From contig NZ_FNIB01000001.1 of assembly GCF_900103805.1 (NCBI RefSeq), positions 186,001 through 250,000 on the forward strand: a stretch of DNA of 64,000 nt, written 5' to 3'. This document shows positions 9,776 through 18,351 of this stretch, one piece after another; positions within the stretch are counted from its first letter, which is position 1; each line of letters starts with the position of its first letter. Made by a program: the position numbers and the translations under genes. Origin of the DNA: Cryobacterium flavum. GTDB lineage: Bacteria; Actinomycetota; Actinomycetes; Actinomycetales; Microbacteriaceae. The notes beneath the pieces were generated by a model. The model searched no databases. It saw only the letters and a list, made by a program, of their open reading frames with translations, and was not told where the DNA came from.

Positions 9776-9878
9776 TCGGTGAGTCTACGCCCGGATATAT
9801 TCGCTGTTGAGAATGAATGTTCGCTTGACTTTCGGCCGCCACGACCTGCATGGCCCGAGCCAGTGAGATAGTAGGGGC

Positions 9879-10271
9879 ATGGCCAGATTCCTGATCCAAC
9901 TGATCGTCAACGCGGTAGCCCTGTGGTTCACCGCCCTGCTCGTGACGGGGGTGCACGTCACGCCCTACGCGCCGGATGCCGGTGCCAGCGTGCTCACCTA
10001 TCTTCTGATTGCGCTCATCTTCGGCTTCGTGAACACCGTTGTCGGCGGGGTGCTGCGCGTCATTGCGTTTCCGCTCTACATTCTGACGCTCGGACTGTTC
10101 GCGTTGATCGTCAACGGCCTGCTCCTGCTGCTCGTGGGTTGGCTTTCCGGTTTCCTGGGCTTCGGCCTCGTCGTTGACAGCTTCTGGTGGGGCGTACTGG
10201 GTGCCCTCGTACTCGGCATCATCTCCTGGCTGCTCGGGCTGATTCTGCGCCCGGTCACCGCACGCGACTGA
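9879..10271 (+). CDS. Phage holin family 4 (PF04020-like) membrane protein
   Basis: A 130-residue protein with four hydrophobic segments and short loops. It fits the family named for mycobacteriophage holin, which is common in actinobacterial chromosomes and is not itself evidence of a prophage. Motifs include FGFVNTVVGG and FPLYILTLGLFALIVNGLLL. It is transcribed divergently from the hisC-like gene and convergently with the hydrolase gene. No lysin, integrase or structural phage gene is nearby. Its cellular function is unknown. Confidence 0.85.
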   Translation: MARFLIQLIVNAVALWFTALLVTGVHVTPYAPDAGASVLTYLLIALIFGFVNTVVGGVLRVIAFPLYILTLGLFALIVNGLLLLLVGWLSGFLGFGLVVDSFWWGVLGALVLGIISWLLGLILRPVTARD

Positions 10272-10289
10272 GCTGCGGCAGGAAGAAAC

Positions 10290-11756
10290 CTACTGCGGCG
10301 CAGGCCTTTCCGGCACGCGGCTGCCGCGCCACAAGACCGCCTCGCCCGCTTCGCTCCCCAGAACGTCGGTCACGGTGTCCCGAAAGCCCTGCAGGTTCGC
10401 CTCCGGAGATGCATCAATGAGCAGCGCTGTCTCGCGGTACGTGTCGAGGTTGTGAGCCGGCAGGGCGGCCCCGGCTGGGAGCGGTTCGGAGGCGAATGCC
10501 TCACGGCGCACGGTCACCCGGTCATCGGAGTCGGTCAGGCTGTCTCCGCCCATCGCAGGTACGATGTCGTCGGTGTGCTCGACCGTCAGGGTGGCTACGC
10601 CGTCCGGCACGGGCACCTTGGATTCGGGTGCCCCAAAGGTGGCCACCGCCTGCACGTTGAACCAACTGTACGCAGCCACCTGGGTGGCGATCAGGCCGCC
10701 CTGGGAATGGCCGGCAAGCACAACAGGGTCGGACGGTGCGATTCCGGCCGCCTTCATGGCGCTTATCACGGTCTCGAATGAACCCGCGGTCTGCCCGGCC
10801 ATCGCGGTGATGTTGGAGGTGAGGTCTAAGGGGTCCGTTTTGGCGATGGCATCCCATTCAACGGTTCCACTGATGTAGACCGCCCACGACGGATGCTCGG
10901 CGTCGCCATAATTCTCGATGCGCACCTGCGGCTTCCCTGCGACGGCCTTCGGGATTCGCTCAGCAAGGTCACCGACACCAGTGGGTGGCGTCGGTTGGGT
11001 TGGAGTTCCCACGGCAGCCACGCTCACCGGACTTTCCCGGAACACGCCTCCGTTGCGCGCCACGGCCAAAACGCCGAGCGCTGTGCGTGAGATGCCGATG
11101 ACACCCAGCCCTTCGTCACCGAAAGCCCGACCAACGGATCGCGGTGTACCGGCCAGGCCCCAAGCTACGTCGTCGAGCGACGAGGCCGCAGCTCGTACCA
11201 GGGCTACCACGTTCGGGTTCGTGAGAAGGCGGGGGTCGAGCTCGTCCGCACCGTTGCGGGCGGCCGGCGACCGGGAGGGCGAACGCAGACTTCCATGAAG
11301 CCCTATGCGCCCGACGCTGGCAGCACCGGCCATGGAGACACCGAACGGCGTGCCTGCAAGGGCAAAAACGCCACCTCGAAGTAACCGGCCCAGGCCATAT
11401 GCGAGATCTGCGGCACCCATCAATGCAGCCTCCCGGGCGACACGCTCCACGTATCCGTAACTTCTAGCCGCTGCAACGAGATTGTCCGCGGTAACACCGC
11501 AGTACTCGTGAAGCGAATTCAGCCGGCCGGCCACCTGGAGCAGATCAGGCCAGGGGTCCTGGCCCAGCCAGTTCGCCGGCCAGTACGGGTCCAGATTGCG
11601 GATCCGATACGCGCGACCCACCCAGTCGGCCAAATCATCTCGCAGAACGTTCAGGAACTGTGCCTGGGCCAACACTTCATCGGTGGCAACGATGGTCGTA
11701 CCTCCGACCGAGACGGTCAGGTCGCCGTCAGCGAGGCCGTCCCTCACGCCGGACAC
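10290..11756 (-). CDS. Alpha/beta hydrolase with WXG100-like partner
   Basis: A 488-residue protein with two parts. Residues 1-250 are helical, with hydrophobic glycine/alanine-rich stretches at about 110-150, and match no family I recognise. Residues 275-460 form a lipase-like hydrolase: the nucleophile S351 is in GHSQGG, and the likely acid and base are near D397 and H435. The start shown is GTG; a second GTG nine bases in has better spacing to the GAGGAG site and is equally possible. It overlaps the upstream small WXG-like gene by 13 bases. No signal peptide is seen. The layout recalls type VII-associated hydrolases, but no secretion genes are in the window. Confidence 0.72.
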   Translation of the reverse strand: MSGVRDGLADGDLTVSVGGTTIVATDEVLAQAQFLNVLRDDLADWVGRAYRIRNLDPYWPANWLGQDPWPDLLQVAGRLNSLHEYCGVTADNLVAAARSYGYVERVAREAALMGAADLAYGLGRLLRGGVFALAGTPFGVSMAGAASVGRIGLHGSLRSPSRSPAARNGADELDPRLLTNPNVVALVRAAASSLDDVAWGLAGTPRSVGRAFGDEGLGVIGISRTALGVLAVARNGGVFRESPVSVAAVGTPTQPTPPTGVGDLAERIPKAVAGKPQVRIENYGDAEHPSWAVYISGTVEWDAIAKTDPLDLTSNITAMAGQTAGSFETVISAMKAAGIAPSDPVVLAGHSQGGLIATQVAAYSWFNVQAVATFGAPESKVPVPDGVATLTVEHTDDIVPAMGGDSLTDSDDRVTVRREAFASEPLPAGAALPAHNLDTYRETALLIDASPEANLQGFRDTVTDVLGSEAGEAVLWRGSRVPERPAPQ

Positions 11757-12034
11757 AGCTCCTCCTCGAGGTAGATCTGGTTTCGCACGCTGGCCACCGC
11801 CTCGTGCAGGTAGTGCAGCACAACATCGAGGTGTTGCACGATGTCTGCGACGCAGCCCGAGTAAGCCCGCTGAGATTTGGAACTCCAGAATTCGCTGGGG
11901 TCCAGGGCGAGCAACTGGCGACGTTTGCCCTCGATTTCGGCATGCAGGCCGAGCAGGAGATCGCGCTGGGAATGCATCATCGCCAGGTGCTCAGGACTAT
12001 ATGGCCCACCCGGCATCCGCCCCACTGCGTCCAT
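11744..12034 (-). CDS. Small WXG100-like helical protein
   Basis: A 96-residue, mostly helical protein with a central FWSS turn (W50) and a tyrosine eight residues on (Y58). This size and layout resemble WXG100/ESX-type helical hairpins, although the exact W-x-G is not present. The ATG at 12034 is chosen because it has an excellent ribosome binding site (CTGGAGGTGTC before ATG); an upstream in-frame start adds 24 unconserved residues. It overlaps the hydrolase gene, so the two are likely made together as partners. Function is inferred from layout only. Confidence 0.65.
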   Translation of the reverse strand: MDAVGRMPGGPYSPEHLAMMHSQRDLLLGLHAEIEGKRRQLLALDPSEFWSSKSQRAYSGCVADIVQHLDVVLHYLHEAVASVRNQIYLEEELCPA

Positions 12035-12151
12035 GACACCTCCAGGTCGCGACAATCGTCGCAGAATCCGCGACGCACCCGGCTGCCCGTCGCGCAATCT
12101 GTGCACAGAGACCGAATACTGGGCGTGTGGAGAAGGCGAAACTGCTCCAGA

Positions 12152-12688
12152 ATGGAAGACATGTCCTTCGCGTCACTCACCCCCGACGAGTCGACGCCGT
12201 TTCGAATCATTTTCGTCTGCACCGGAAATATCTGTCGGTCGCCCATGGCCGAGGTTGTGCTGCGCGACCTCGTCACGAAACTCGGACTCGGACGTCTCAT
12301 CGCGAGCAGCTCGGCCGGCACCGGAGACTGGCATGTGGGTGAGCAAGCCGACGGTCGCACGATCACGGCCCTGGCCAAGCGCGGCTACGACGGCAGCCAC
12401 CATCGGGCCCGCCAGTTTGACCCGCTGTGGTTCGCCGAGCACGACCTCGTCGTCGTGCTCGACCGCAGCCAGGAGCGCATTCTGCGCAACTGGGCCCTGG
12501 AGGATCGCGATCGCGCCAAGGTGCGCCTGCTGCTGAGCTTTGACGCCCAGCAGGCCGCCCTGTTCGACGTGCCTGACCCCTACTATTCCGACGATGCGTT
12601 GTTTGACGCCGTATTAGGCATGATTGAGAGGGCAAGTCACGCACTTGTGAAACAACTTGCACCCGCAATTCGACAGGGAGTCCGATGA
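12152..12688 (+). CDS. Low-molecular-weight protein tyrosine phosphatase
   Basis: A 178-residue LMW-PTP. The P-loop CTGNICRSP near the N-terminus follows the C-x5-R-S signature, and the general-acid loop DPYY is near residue 150. It should hydrolyse phosphotyrosine (or arsenate, in the related reductases; the DPYY loop favours phosphatase). The start is uncertain: ATG at 12152 or ATG at 12161, neither with a strong ribosome binding site. A longer upstream frame overlaps the divergent WXG-like gene and is rejected. It overlaps purB by four bases (ATGA). Confidence 0.88.
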   Translation: MEDMSFASLTPDESTPFRIIFVCTGNICRSPMAEVVLRDLVTKLGLGRLIASSSAGTGDWHVGEQADGRTITALAKRGYDGSHHRARQFDPLWFAEHDLVVVLDRSQERILRNWALEDRDRAKVRLLLSFDAQQAALFDVPDPYYSDDALFDAVLGMIERASHALVKQLAPAIRQGVR

Positions 12689-14067
12689 GTCACCTACCCG
12701 TACAGGTTCTGAGCCCGCTTGATGGCCGCTACCGAGCCGCCGTTTCCGATCTGGGCGAGTTCCTGTCCGAGGCCGGTCTCAACCGGGCCCGCGTGCGCGT
12801 CGAGGTGGAGTGGCTGATCACCCTCACCGACCGCAGCCTGTTCGGTTCCGCGCCCCTGAATGACGAGCAGAAACTCGCCCTGCGCACGCTCGTGACCGAC
12901 TTTGGCCAGCCCGAGATCGACGAACTGGCCGAGCTCGAGGCCACCACCCGCCACGACGTGAAGGCCGTCGAATACCTCGTTCGCCGACGCCTCGGCACAC
13001 TGGGCCTCGATCACATCAGCGAGCTCACCCACTTCGCGGCGACCAGCGAGGACATCAACAACCTCTCCTATGCCCTCACCGTGCGGGATGCCGTGCAGAC
13101 CGTCTGGCTGCCCAAACTGCGCCTCGTGATCGGAGCACTTCGCAGCAACTCGCTGGAATTTCGAGCGGATGCGATGCTGGCCCGTACCCACGGGCAGCCC
13201 GCGACGCCGACCACCATGGGTAAGGAACTCGCCGTGTTCGCCTACCGCCTCGAACGCATCGTGCGGCAGATCGAGGCCGGCGAATACCTGGGCAAATTCA
13301 GTGGCGCCACCGGAACCTTCGCCGCCCACGTGGTCGCCGATCCGTCCGTTGACTGGCCGGCCGTCTCGCGCGAGTTCGTCGAGGGTCTCGGCCTCGGCTG
13401 GAACCCGCTCACGACGCAGATCGAGTCGCACGACTGGCAGGCCGAGCTGTACTCCCGCGCATCCCACGCAAACCGCATTCTGCACAACCTGGCCACCGAC
13501 ATCTGGTCCTACATTTCAATCGGCTACTTCCGCCAGATTCCCCAGGTCGGTGCCACCGGCTCCTCGACGATGCCGCACAAGATCAACCCGATTCGCTTCG
13601 AGAACGCGGAAGCCAACCTCGAACTGTCCTGCGCCATCCTGGACTCACTCGCGGCTACCCTCGTGACCAGCCGCCTGCAACGCGACCTCACCGACTCCAC
13701 CACCCAGCGCAACATCGGAGTCGGCTTCGGGCATTCGTTGCTCGCGCTCGACAATATCCTGCGGGGCCTCGGCGAGATCGACATAGACCGTGCGCTGCTG
13801 GCGAGCGACCTCGACTCCAACTGGGAGATTCTGGGCGAGGCGATTCAGACCGTGATTCGCGCTGAAGTCTCGGCCGGCCGCTCGTCCATCGAAGACCCAT
13901 ATGCCCTTCTCAAGGAGCTGACCCGCGGCAAACGCATCACGAGCGCGGACCTGGCGGCATTCGTTTCGGCCCTCGATATTGGCGAAGCGGCCAAGACCCG
14001 CCTTCGGGCCCTGACCCCTGGTAGTTACGTCGGCCTCGCCGCCGCCTTGGTTGACTACCTGCCGTAG
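12685..14067 (+). CDS. purB: Adenylosuccinate lyase
   Basis: Catalyses two steps of purine synthesis: fumarate release from SAICAR and from adenylosuccinate. The 460-residue protein contains the fumarase/aspartase signature SSTMPHKINPIRFEN and upstream ARTHGQPATPTTMGKE, which holds the catalytic histidine of the family. It starts LSPLDGRYRAAVSDLG, typical of the E. coli-like PurB type. It is coupled to the phosphatase gene by an ATGA overlap and followed by a strong terminator. Confidence 0.95.
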   Translation: MSHLPVQVLSPLDGRYRAAVSDLGEFLSEAGLNRARVRVEVEWLITLTDRSLFGSAPLNDEQKLALRTLVTDFGQPEIDELAELEATTRHDVKAVEYLVRRRLGTLGLDHISELTHFAATSEDINNLSYALTVRDAVQTVWLPKLRLVIGALRSNSLEFRADAMLARTHGQPATPTTMGKELAVFAYRLERIVRQIEAGEYLGKFSGATGTFAAHVVADPSVDWPAVSREFVEGLGLGWNPLTTQIESHDWQAELYSRASHANRILHNLATDIWSYISIGYFRQIPQVGATGSSTMPHKINPIRFENAEANLELSCAILDSLAATLVTSRLQRDLTDSTTQRNIGVGFGHSLLALDNILRGLGEIDIDRALLASDLDSNWEILGEAIQTVIRAEVSAGRSSIEDPYALLKELTRGKRITSADLAAFVSALDIGEAAKTRLRALTPGSYVGLAAALVDYLP

Positions 14068-14084
14068 TCGTCACCAGTTACAGG

Positions 14085-14121
14085 AAAGCACCTTCGCCCA
14101 CAGGGACGAAGGTGCTTTTTT
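14085..14121 (+). terminator. Intrinsic terminator of purB
   Basis: A 12-bp perfect stem (14085-14096 with 14107-14118), a 10-base loop and a T run to 14121. It lies 18 bases after the purB stop. Because the stem starts with AAA, it could also work leftward for the convergent membrane-protein gene. Confidence 0.9.
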
Positions 14122-14137
14122 GGCGCTGCGGTGCCGG

Positions 14138-14407
14138 CTAGTGTCCGTTCTGCTCGTCGAGGTCGGTCTGCTCCGAGGCATTGGGCTTCATGCCGAGCAC
14201 GAGCATGGCGATCACCACGAGCGCCACGATGAACGTCACGCCGAGTCCGATAACGGAGAGCATGACCTCGCGCGTGGTGCCCAGAATGGTCAGCCCGACG
14301 AACAGGGCCATTCCGGCCGAAATGGCGAGCAATTCGACCGGCTTCAGTCGGTCAGAGCGGCTGGGCTGGTGCGCCGAGTTGGGCGCGCCAGGGGTCTTCT
14401 TGGTCAC
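14138..14407 (-). CDS. Small two-helix membrane protein, unknown function
   Basis: An 89-residue protein with two hydrophobic helices (about 27-45 and 50-72), a charged N-terminus and an acidic tail ending DLDEQNGH. I do not recognise a named family. The start is GTG, overlapping the upstream gene stop by four bases (GTGA), so it is the second gene of a two-gene leftward unit and is probably translated together with the DUF308-like protein. Confidence 0.7.
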   Translation of the reverse strand: MTKKTPGAPNSAHQPSRSDRLKPVELLAISAGMALFVGLTILGTTREVMLSVIGLGVTFIVALVVIAMLVLGMKPNASEQTDLDEQNGH

Positions 14408-15030
14408 AGTGAGTCCAAATCTTTAGGCGCGGTGTTCGTTGGTGCGGTGTTCGTTGGTACGGCGGCGTCGCGGCGCTGCCTGGGCGAATCCCATTTGATG
14501 GAGAGGCCGGCGATGGGCAGAAAAACAGCGAGAAAGACCAGGTAGGCACCGAAGAGGCCGACCGAGACGACCGGATTGGGCGGCAGAAGCAGAAAGAGCA
14601 GGGCGAGGATCGCGGTGCCGATTCCGGTATACAGCCAGTCTTTGGCTGGCAGCGGGCGTTTGCGCACCCGGATGCCGGCATAGATCTCGAGAAAGCCGGT
14701 GACGGCTCCCCAGACACTCACGATGAAGAGAAAGAACCCGTGGCCTCCGGCGTGAAAACCGAGCGCTGCCGCGCCGGCGACCATGCTCACGATGCCCTGG
14801 ATCAGAAACAGGCTGCGGTCGGCAGCGACGGTAAGGGTACGCGGGCCGGTGAGAACGAGGAGCAGGCCACTCGCGAGCGCGAAAACACCGAATACGAGCA
14901 GACCAAGCTGAGCCGAGTGGTCCCGGTTGAAAGTGATGATCGCTGCGGGAACCACGGCGATCAGGGCGCGCCCAACGGCCACGGACCAGTACCCGGAACC
15001 GACGTGTGATGGTGCCTGGGCGTTTGCCAC
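14404..15030 (-). CDS. DUF308/HdeD-like membrane protein
   Basis: A 208-residue membrane protein with about six hydrophobic segments and repeated short helices, resembling the DUF308/HdeD family. The C-terminus has a short repeat, PTNTAPTNTAP. The start is placed at GTG 15030 (VANAQAPSH) because AGAGG lies six bases before it; a TTG seven codons upstream has no such site. It overlaps the next small membrane gene by four bases. Function unknown. Confidence 0.72.
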   Translation of the reverse strand: MANAQAPSHVGSGYWSVAVGRALIAVVPAAIITFNRDHSAQLGLLVFGVFALASGLLLVLTGPRTLTVAADRSLFLIQGIVSMVAGAAALGFHAGGHGFFLFIVSVWGAVTGFLEIYAGIRVRKRPLPAKDWLYTGIGTAILALLFLLLPPNPVVSVGLFGAYLVFLAVFLPIAGLSIKWDSPRQRRDAAVPTNTAPTNTAPKDLDSL

Positions 15031-15174
15031 GCACGACCTCTTTCGTTGCAAAATTTGTCAGGCTCAGTCTACGCGGCGAGACCGTGCGGATCTGCGAGCG
15101 GGCTGCACGCGGTGCGCTTGGCCGCGACGAACCGGGCCCGGCACGATCAGGCTCCTGCATGAAGCAGTGCCGAG

Positions 15175-16602
15175 CTACCCGCCGGCCACCATGTCAGCGA
15201 ACCGGGAGTAGTGGCCGTGGAAGGCAACGGTGACGGTGCGGGTGGGGCCGTTCCGGTGCTTGGCCACGATGAGGTCGGCCTCACCGGCGCGCGGGTTATC
15301 CTTCTCGTAGGCACTCTCGCGGTGCAGCAAAATCACCATGTCGGCGTCTTGCTCGAGCGAACCCGACTCACGAAGGTCGGAGATGGCCGGCATCTTGTCG
15401 GCGCGCTGCTCCGGACCTCGGTTGAGCTGGGACAGCGCAATAACCGGAACCTGCAGTTCTTTGGCAAGCAGCTTGAGCGCCCGGGAGAACTCACTGACCT
15501 CTTGCTGTCGCGACTCGACTTTTTTGCCGCTGGTCATCAGCTGCAGGTAGTCGATAATGACCATCTTGAGCCCGACGCGCTGCTTGAGCCGGCGACACTT
15601 GGCTCGAATCTCGACCAGGGTCATGTTCGGGCTGTCGTCGATGTAGAGCGGCGCGTCGTTGATGCGACCGCGGGTGGCCGCAATAGTGGTCCAGTCGCGG
15701 GCCTCGACGGTGCCCTTGCGCATGCTCTGCAAGGGAACGGATGCCTCCGCCGCGAGCAGGCGCATGGCGATTTCACTGCGCCCCATTTCGAGGGAGAAGA
15801 AAATGCTCGGCATGTTGTGGTGGATCGAGGCCGACCGCGCGAAGTCGAGGGCGAGGGTGGACTTACCCAGTGCCGGACGGGCGGCCACGATGATGAGCTG
15901 GCCACCATGGAACCCGTTGGTGAGTTCGTCGAGGTCGGCGAAGCCCGTGGGTACGCCGCTCATCTGGCCGTCTTTGAGCTTGGCGGCCTCGATTTCTTCG
16001 ATGGCCGCCGTCACAGCGTCGGTGAGCGGAACGTAGTCCTCGGTCTGGGTGCCCCCGGTGACGGCGTAGATTTCGGCCTGAGCCGTGTTGACGAGGTCGA
16101 GCACCTCACCCTCGGCGGCGTAGCCCATCTGCGCGATGCGCGTACCAGCTTCCACCAGCCGGCGCAGCAGCGCGCGTTCGGCGACGATGGTGGAGTAGAA
16201 CCCCGCGTTGGCAGCGGTGGGCACCAGGCTCGTCAGGGTGTGCAGGTAGTCCGCACCACCGGCACGGGACAGTTCACCGACCTTGGTGAGCTCATCGGTG
16301 ACCGTGATGACGTCGGTCGGCTCGCCCTGGGCGTAGAGGGAGAGAATCGCGTCGAAGATGATCTCGTGCTTGGGGATGTAGAAGTCTCCGCCCTGCACGG
16401 TTTCGACGACGTCAGCGACGGCGTCCTTGCTGAGCATCATGCCCCCGAGGGCGCTCTGCTCGGCAAGAAGGTCGTGGGGCAGCGCCCGCTCCGACTTCCA
16501 CGCTTCAGCGGGCCGCTCCAGACGGCCCTGCCCACCACCGGTCGACGAACCGTACTCGTTTGACGCTGGCTGGTTGGCCAGGCCCAAATGGGCGATCGAC
16601 AC
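15175..16602 (-). CDS. dnaB: Replicative DNA helicase DnaB
   Basis: The hexameric helicase that unwinds DNA at the fork. 475 residues: an N-terminal domain (about 40-150), a linker, and a RecA-like motor with Walker A ARPALGKST at 241-249, Walker B VIIDYLQL, and the DnaB H4 region SDLRESGSLEQDAD. There is no intein, unlike some actinobacterial dnaB genes. It lies downstream of rpsF-ssb-rpsR-rplI, separated by 456 bases containing a hairpin and DnaA-box-like sites, so it probably has its own promoter. Confidence 0.96.
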   Translation of the reverse strand: MSIAHLGLANQPASNEYGSSTGGGQGRLERPAEAWKSERALPHDLLAEQSALGGMMLSKDAVADVVETVQGGDFYIPKHEIIFDAILSLYAQGEPTDVITVTDELTKVGELSRAGGADYLHTLTSLVPTAANAGFYSTIVAERALLRRLVEAGTRIAQMGYAAEGEVLDLVNTAQAEIYAVTGGTQTEDYVPLTDAVTAAIEEIEAAKLKDGQMSGVPTGFADLDELTNGFHGGQLIIVAARPALGKSTLALDFARSASIHHNMPSIFFSLEMGRSEIAMRLLAAEASVPLQSMRKGTVEARDWTTIAATRGRINDAPLYIDDSPNMTLVEIRAKCRRLKQRVGLKMVIIDYLQLMTSGKKVESRQQEVSEFSRALKLLAKELQVPVIALSQLNRGPEQRADKMPAISDLRESGSLEQDADMVILLHRESAYEKDNPRAGEADLIVAKHRNGPTRTVTVAFHGHYSRFADMVAGG

Positions 16603-16734
16603 TCGGTACCTCTTTCACTGTCGTGACTCTAGGTGTATCAGGACCCACCGACACGGGACGCACTCACCCAGCCCGAGCCAGATTCCGCTACTGGATCACC
16701 CTAAGGAGCCGGTAGCACGACCCACAAACACCCC

Positions 16735-16810
16735 TGTGGATAACTCTGTGGAAAATCTGCGCGAAACGCCGTGGAGATTGTGCAGAACCTGTGCACTCAC
16801 TTGTGGACGG
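16735..16810. promoter_or_regulatory. DnaA-box-like cluster upstream of dnaB
   Basis: TGTGGATAA at 16735-16743 is an exact reverse-strand DnaA box (TTATCCACA). TGTGGAAAA at 16747 and TGTGGACGG at 16802 are near matches. A strongly AT-rich stretch (attttaaatatttgcaaata) begins at 16811. This lies about 110-200 bases before the dnaB start in an otherwise gene-free 456-base gap (16603-17058). A DnaA-controlled dnaB promoter is an inference. Confidence 0.5.
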
Positions 16811-16970
16811 ATTTTAAATATTTGCAAATAACTGCTGGTTCATCAGGAGTTTAAGTTCTGCACATGGGTGTGAATAAAGTAGCCTCAATCAACCCTTGAA
16901 CCTTGCCGATAGGAATGCTCACCTGTGCACAAAAGCAGTGGGTCAATGCCCCAAAAGTGGCTCTTAACGC

Positions 16971-17010
16971 CCCATAGCGGAGGATTCCTTACGGAACCCC
17001 CCGCTATGGG
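16971..17010 (-). terminator. Hairpin between rplI and dnaB
   Basis: CCCATAGCGG (16971-16980) pairs perfectly with CCGCTATGGG (17001-17010), with inner GG-TTCC/GGAA-CC pairing. It lies about 50 bases after the rplI stop and probably ends or attenuates the rpsF operon before dnaB. No strong T run follows on the minus strand. Confidence 0.6.
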
Positions 17011-17058
17011 AGTGGTACAGGCGACCGGCCAAAAAGCCCGGCCTGCCGAGGTGCGATG

Positions 17059-17508
17059 CTACTTGGCAGCGACGACCACGAGAGTGATCGTGGCGCTGAG
17101 CTCGTCACGAAGACGAACCGTTGCCGTGTGCTCACCGGTCAGCTTGATGGCGGTGAGTTCGATCTTGCGCTTGTCGACCGTGCCGAGACCTGCGGCTGCA
17201 ACGGCGTTAGCCACATCCGTGGTCTTGACCGAACCGAACAGGCGTCCGCCGGCGCCGGCCTTGACGACCAGGGTGACCTTGGTGTTCTCAAGTTTGACCT
17301 TGAGCGCCTCAGCCTCTTCGAAGGTGGCGTGCTCTCGCGCAGCGCGGGCTGCCTTGATCTGCTCGATCTGCTTCTCGCCACCGCGGGTCCACGCTACAGC
17401 GAAGCCCTTGGGAACGAGGTAGTTACGAGCAAACCCGTTCTTGACGTCTACGACGTCGCCGGGTGCACCGAGGCCGGAGACCTCATGCGTCAGAATCAAT
17501 TTCGACAT
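17059..17508 (-). CDS. rplI: 50S ribosomal protein L9
   Basis: A 149-residue L9, the standard length. The N-terminal domain begins [20 protein letters not shown] and contains [16 protein letters not shown], the RNA-binding signature. A long central helix (about 45-75) leads to the C-terminal domain. Last ribosomal gene of the rpsF-ssb-rpsR-rplI operon, nine bases after rpsR. Confidence 0.96.
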   Translation of the reverse strand: MSKLILTHEVSGLGAPGDVVDVKNGFARNYLVPKGFAVAWTRGGEKQIEQIKAARAAREHATFEEAEALKVKLENTKVTLVVKAGAGGRLFGSVKTTDVANAVAAAGLGTVDKRKIELTAIKLTGEHTATVRLRDELSATITLVVVAAK

Positions 17509-17517
17509 TTGGTTTCC

Positions 17518-17781
17518 TTACCGGCCTGAGCCTGCGTAGGGCAGCAAAGCCATTTCGCGGGCGTTCTTGACGGCACGGGCGATGAGGCGCTGTTCCTGAA
17601 CGGAAACGCCTGTGATGCGGCGGGCGCGGATCTTTCCACGCTCGGAGATGAACTTGCGCAGGGTGGGGACATCTTTGTAATCAATGACACCAACCCGAAT
17701 CGACTTCGCGGGAGCAGCGTTCTTGCCACCCTTAGCTCCGCGAAGCGGCTTGCGGCGGTCGCCGCTCGACTTTCCAGCCAT
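17518..17781 (-). CDS. rpsR: 30S ribosomal protein S18
   Basis: An 87-residue S18 with the conserved core [19 protein letters not shown] and the C-terminal [24 protein letters not shown] region. No CxxC zinc motif is present, so this is the zinc-free form, like the S14, L28 and L33 copies at the left end. It sits between ssb and rplI in the conserved order. Confidence 0.95.
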   Translation of the reverse strand: MAGKSSGDRRKPLRGAKGGKNAAPAKSIRVGVIDYKDVPTLRKFISERGKIRARRITGVSVQEQRLIARAVKNAREMALLPYAGSGR

Positions 17782-17829
17782 GATTTCCTTACTTTCTAAA
17801 AAGAGGTGTTAGCTACGCGCTAGGCGAGC

Positions 17830-18348
17830 TTAGAAGGGGGTCTCGTCGCTGAAGTTACCTGGGCTGTTCCAGACGTCTCCACCAGATGCTGCTGGCGCAG
17901 CAGTCTTGGCGGGGGCGCTGGGTGCCCATGGCTCATCGTTGCCCTGGCCGCCGGCAGCGGGTGCACCACTGCGAGGGCCGGAGGACTGCGCACGAGTGAG
18001 GGAAGCGGTGGCGTAGCGCAGCGAAGGACCAATTTCGTCGATCTCGAGCTCCATGCTCGTGCGCTTTTCACCTTCCTTTGTCTCATACGAACGCTGCTTG
18101 AGACGCCCGGAAGCGATGACACGCGACCCCTTGGTCAGTGAACCTGCAACGTGCTCGGCGAATTCACGCCAAACGCTCGCACGCAGGAACAGCGCGTCGC
18201 CATCTTTCCACTCGTTGGCCGCACGATCGAACGTACGCGGAGTGGAAGCGATGGTGAAGTTGGCAACCGCCAGCCCGTTCTGCGTGTAACGCAGTTCCGG
18301 ATCGCTGGTGAGGTTGCCCACCACGGTGATTACGGTCTCGCCAGCCAT
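17830..18348 (-). CDS. ssb: Single-stranded DNA-binding protein
   Basis: 172 residues. The OB fold covers about 1-110, with [20 protein letters not shown] at the N-terminus. A glycine/proline/alanine-rich linker follows, then the acidic protein-interaction tip DETPF. It binds exposed single strands at forks and recruits repair proteins. It begins three bases after rpsF, the usual co-translation arrangement. Confidence 0.95.
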   Translation of the reverse strand: MAGETVITVVGNLTSDPELRYTQNGLAVANFTIASTPRTFDRAANEWKDGDALFLRASVWREFAEHVAGSLTKGSRVIASGRLKQRSYETKEGEKRTSMELEIDEIGPSLRYATASLTRAQSSGPRSGAPAAGGQGNDEPWAPSAPAKTAAPAASGGDVWNSPGNFSDETPF

Positions 18349-18351
18349 GGG

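Noticed and set aside
9879-10271. The holin-like gene as part of a prophage
   Set aside because: No other phage gene is nearby and this membrane family is common in actinobacterial chromosomes.
15175-16602. An intein in dnaB
   Set aside because: The protein is of normal length and continuous through the Walker motifs.
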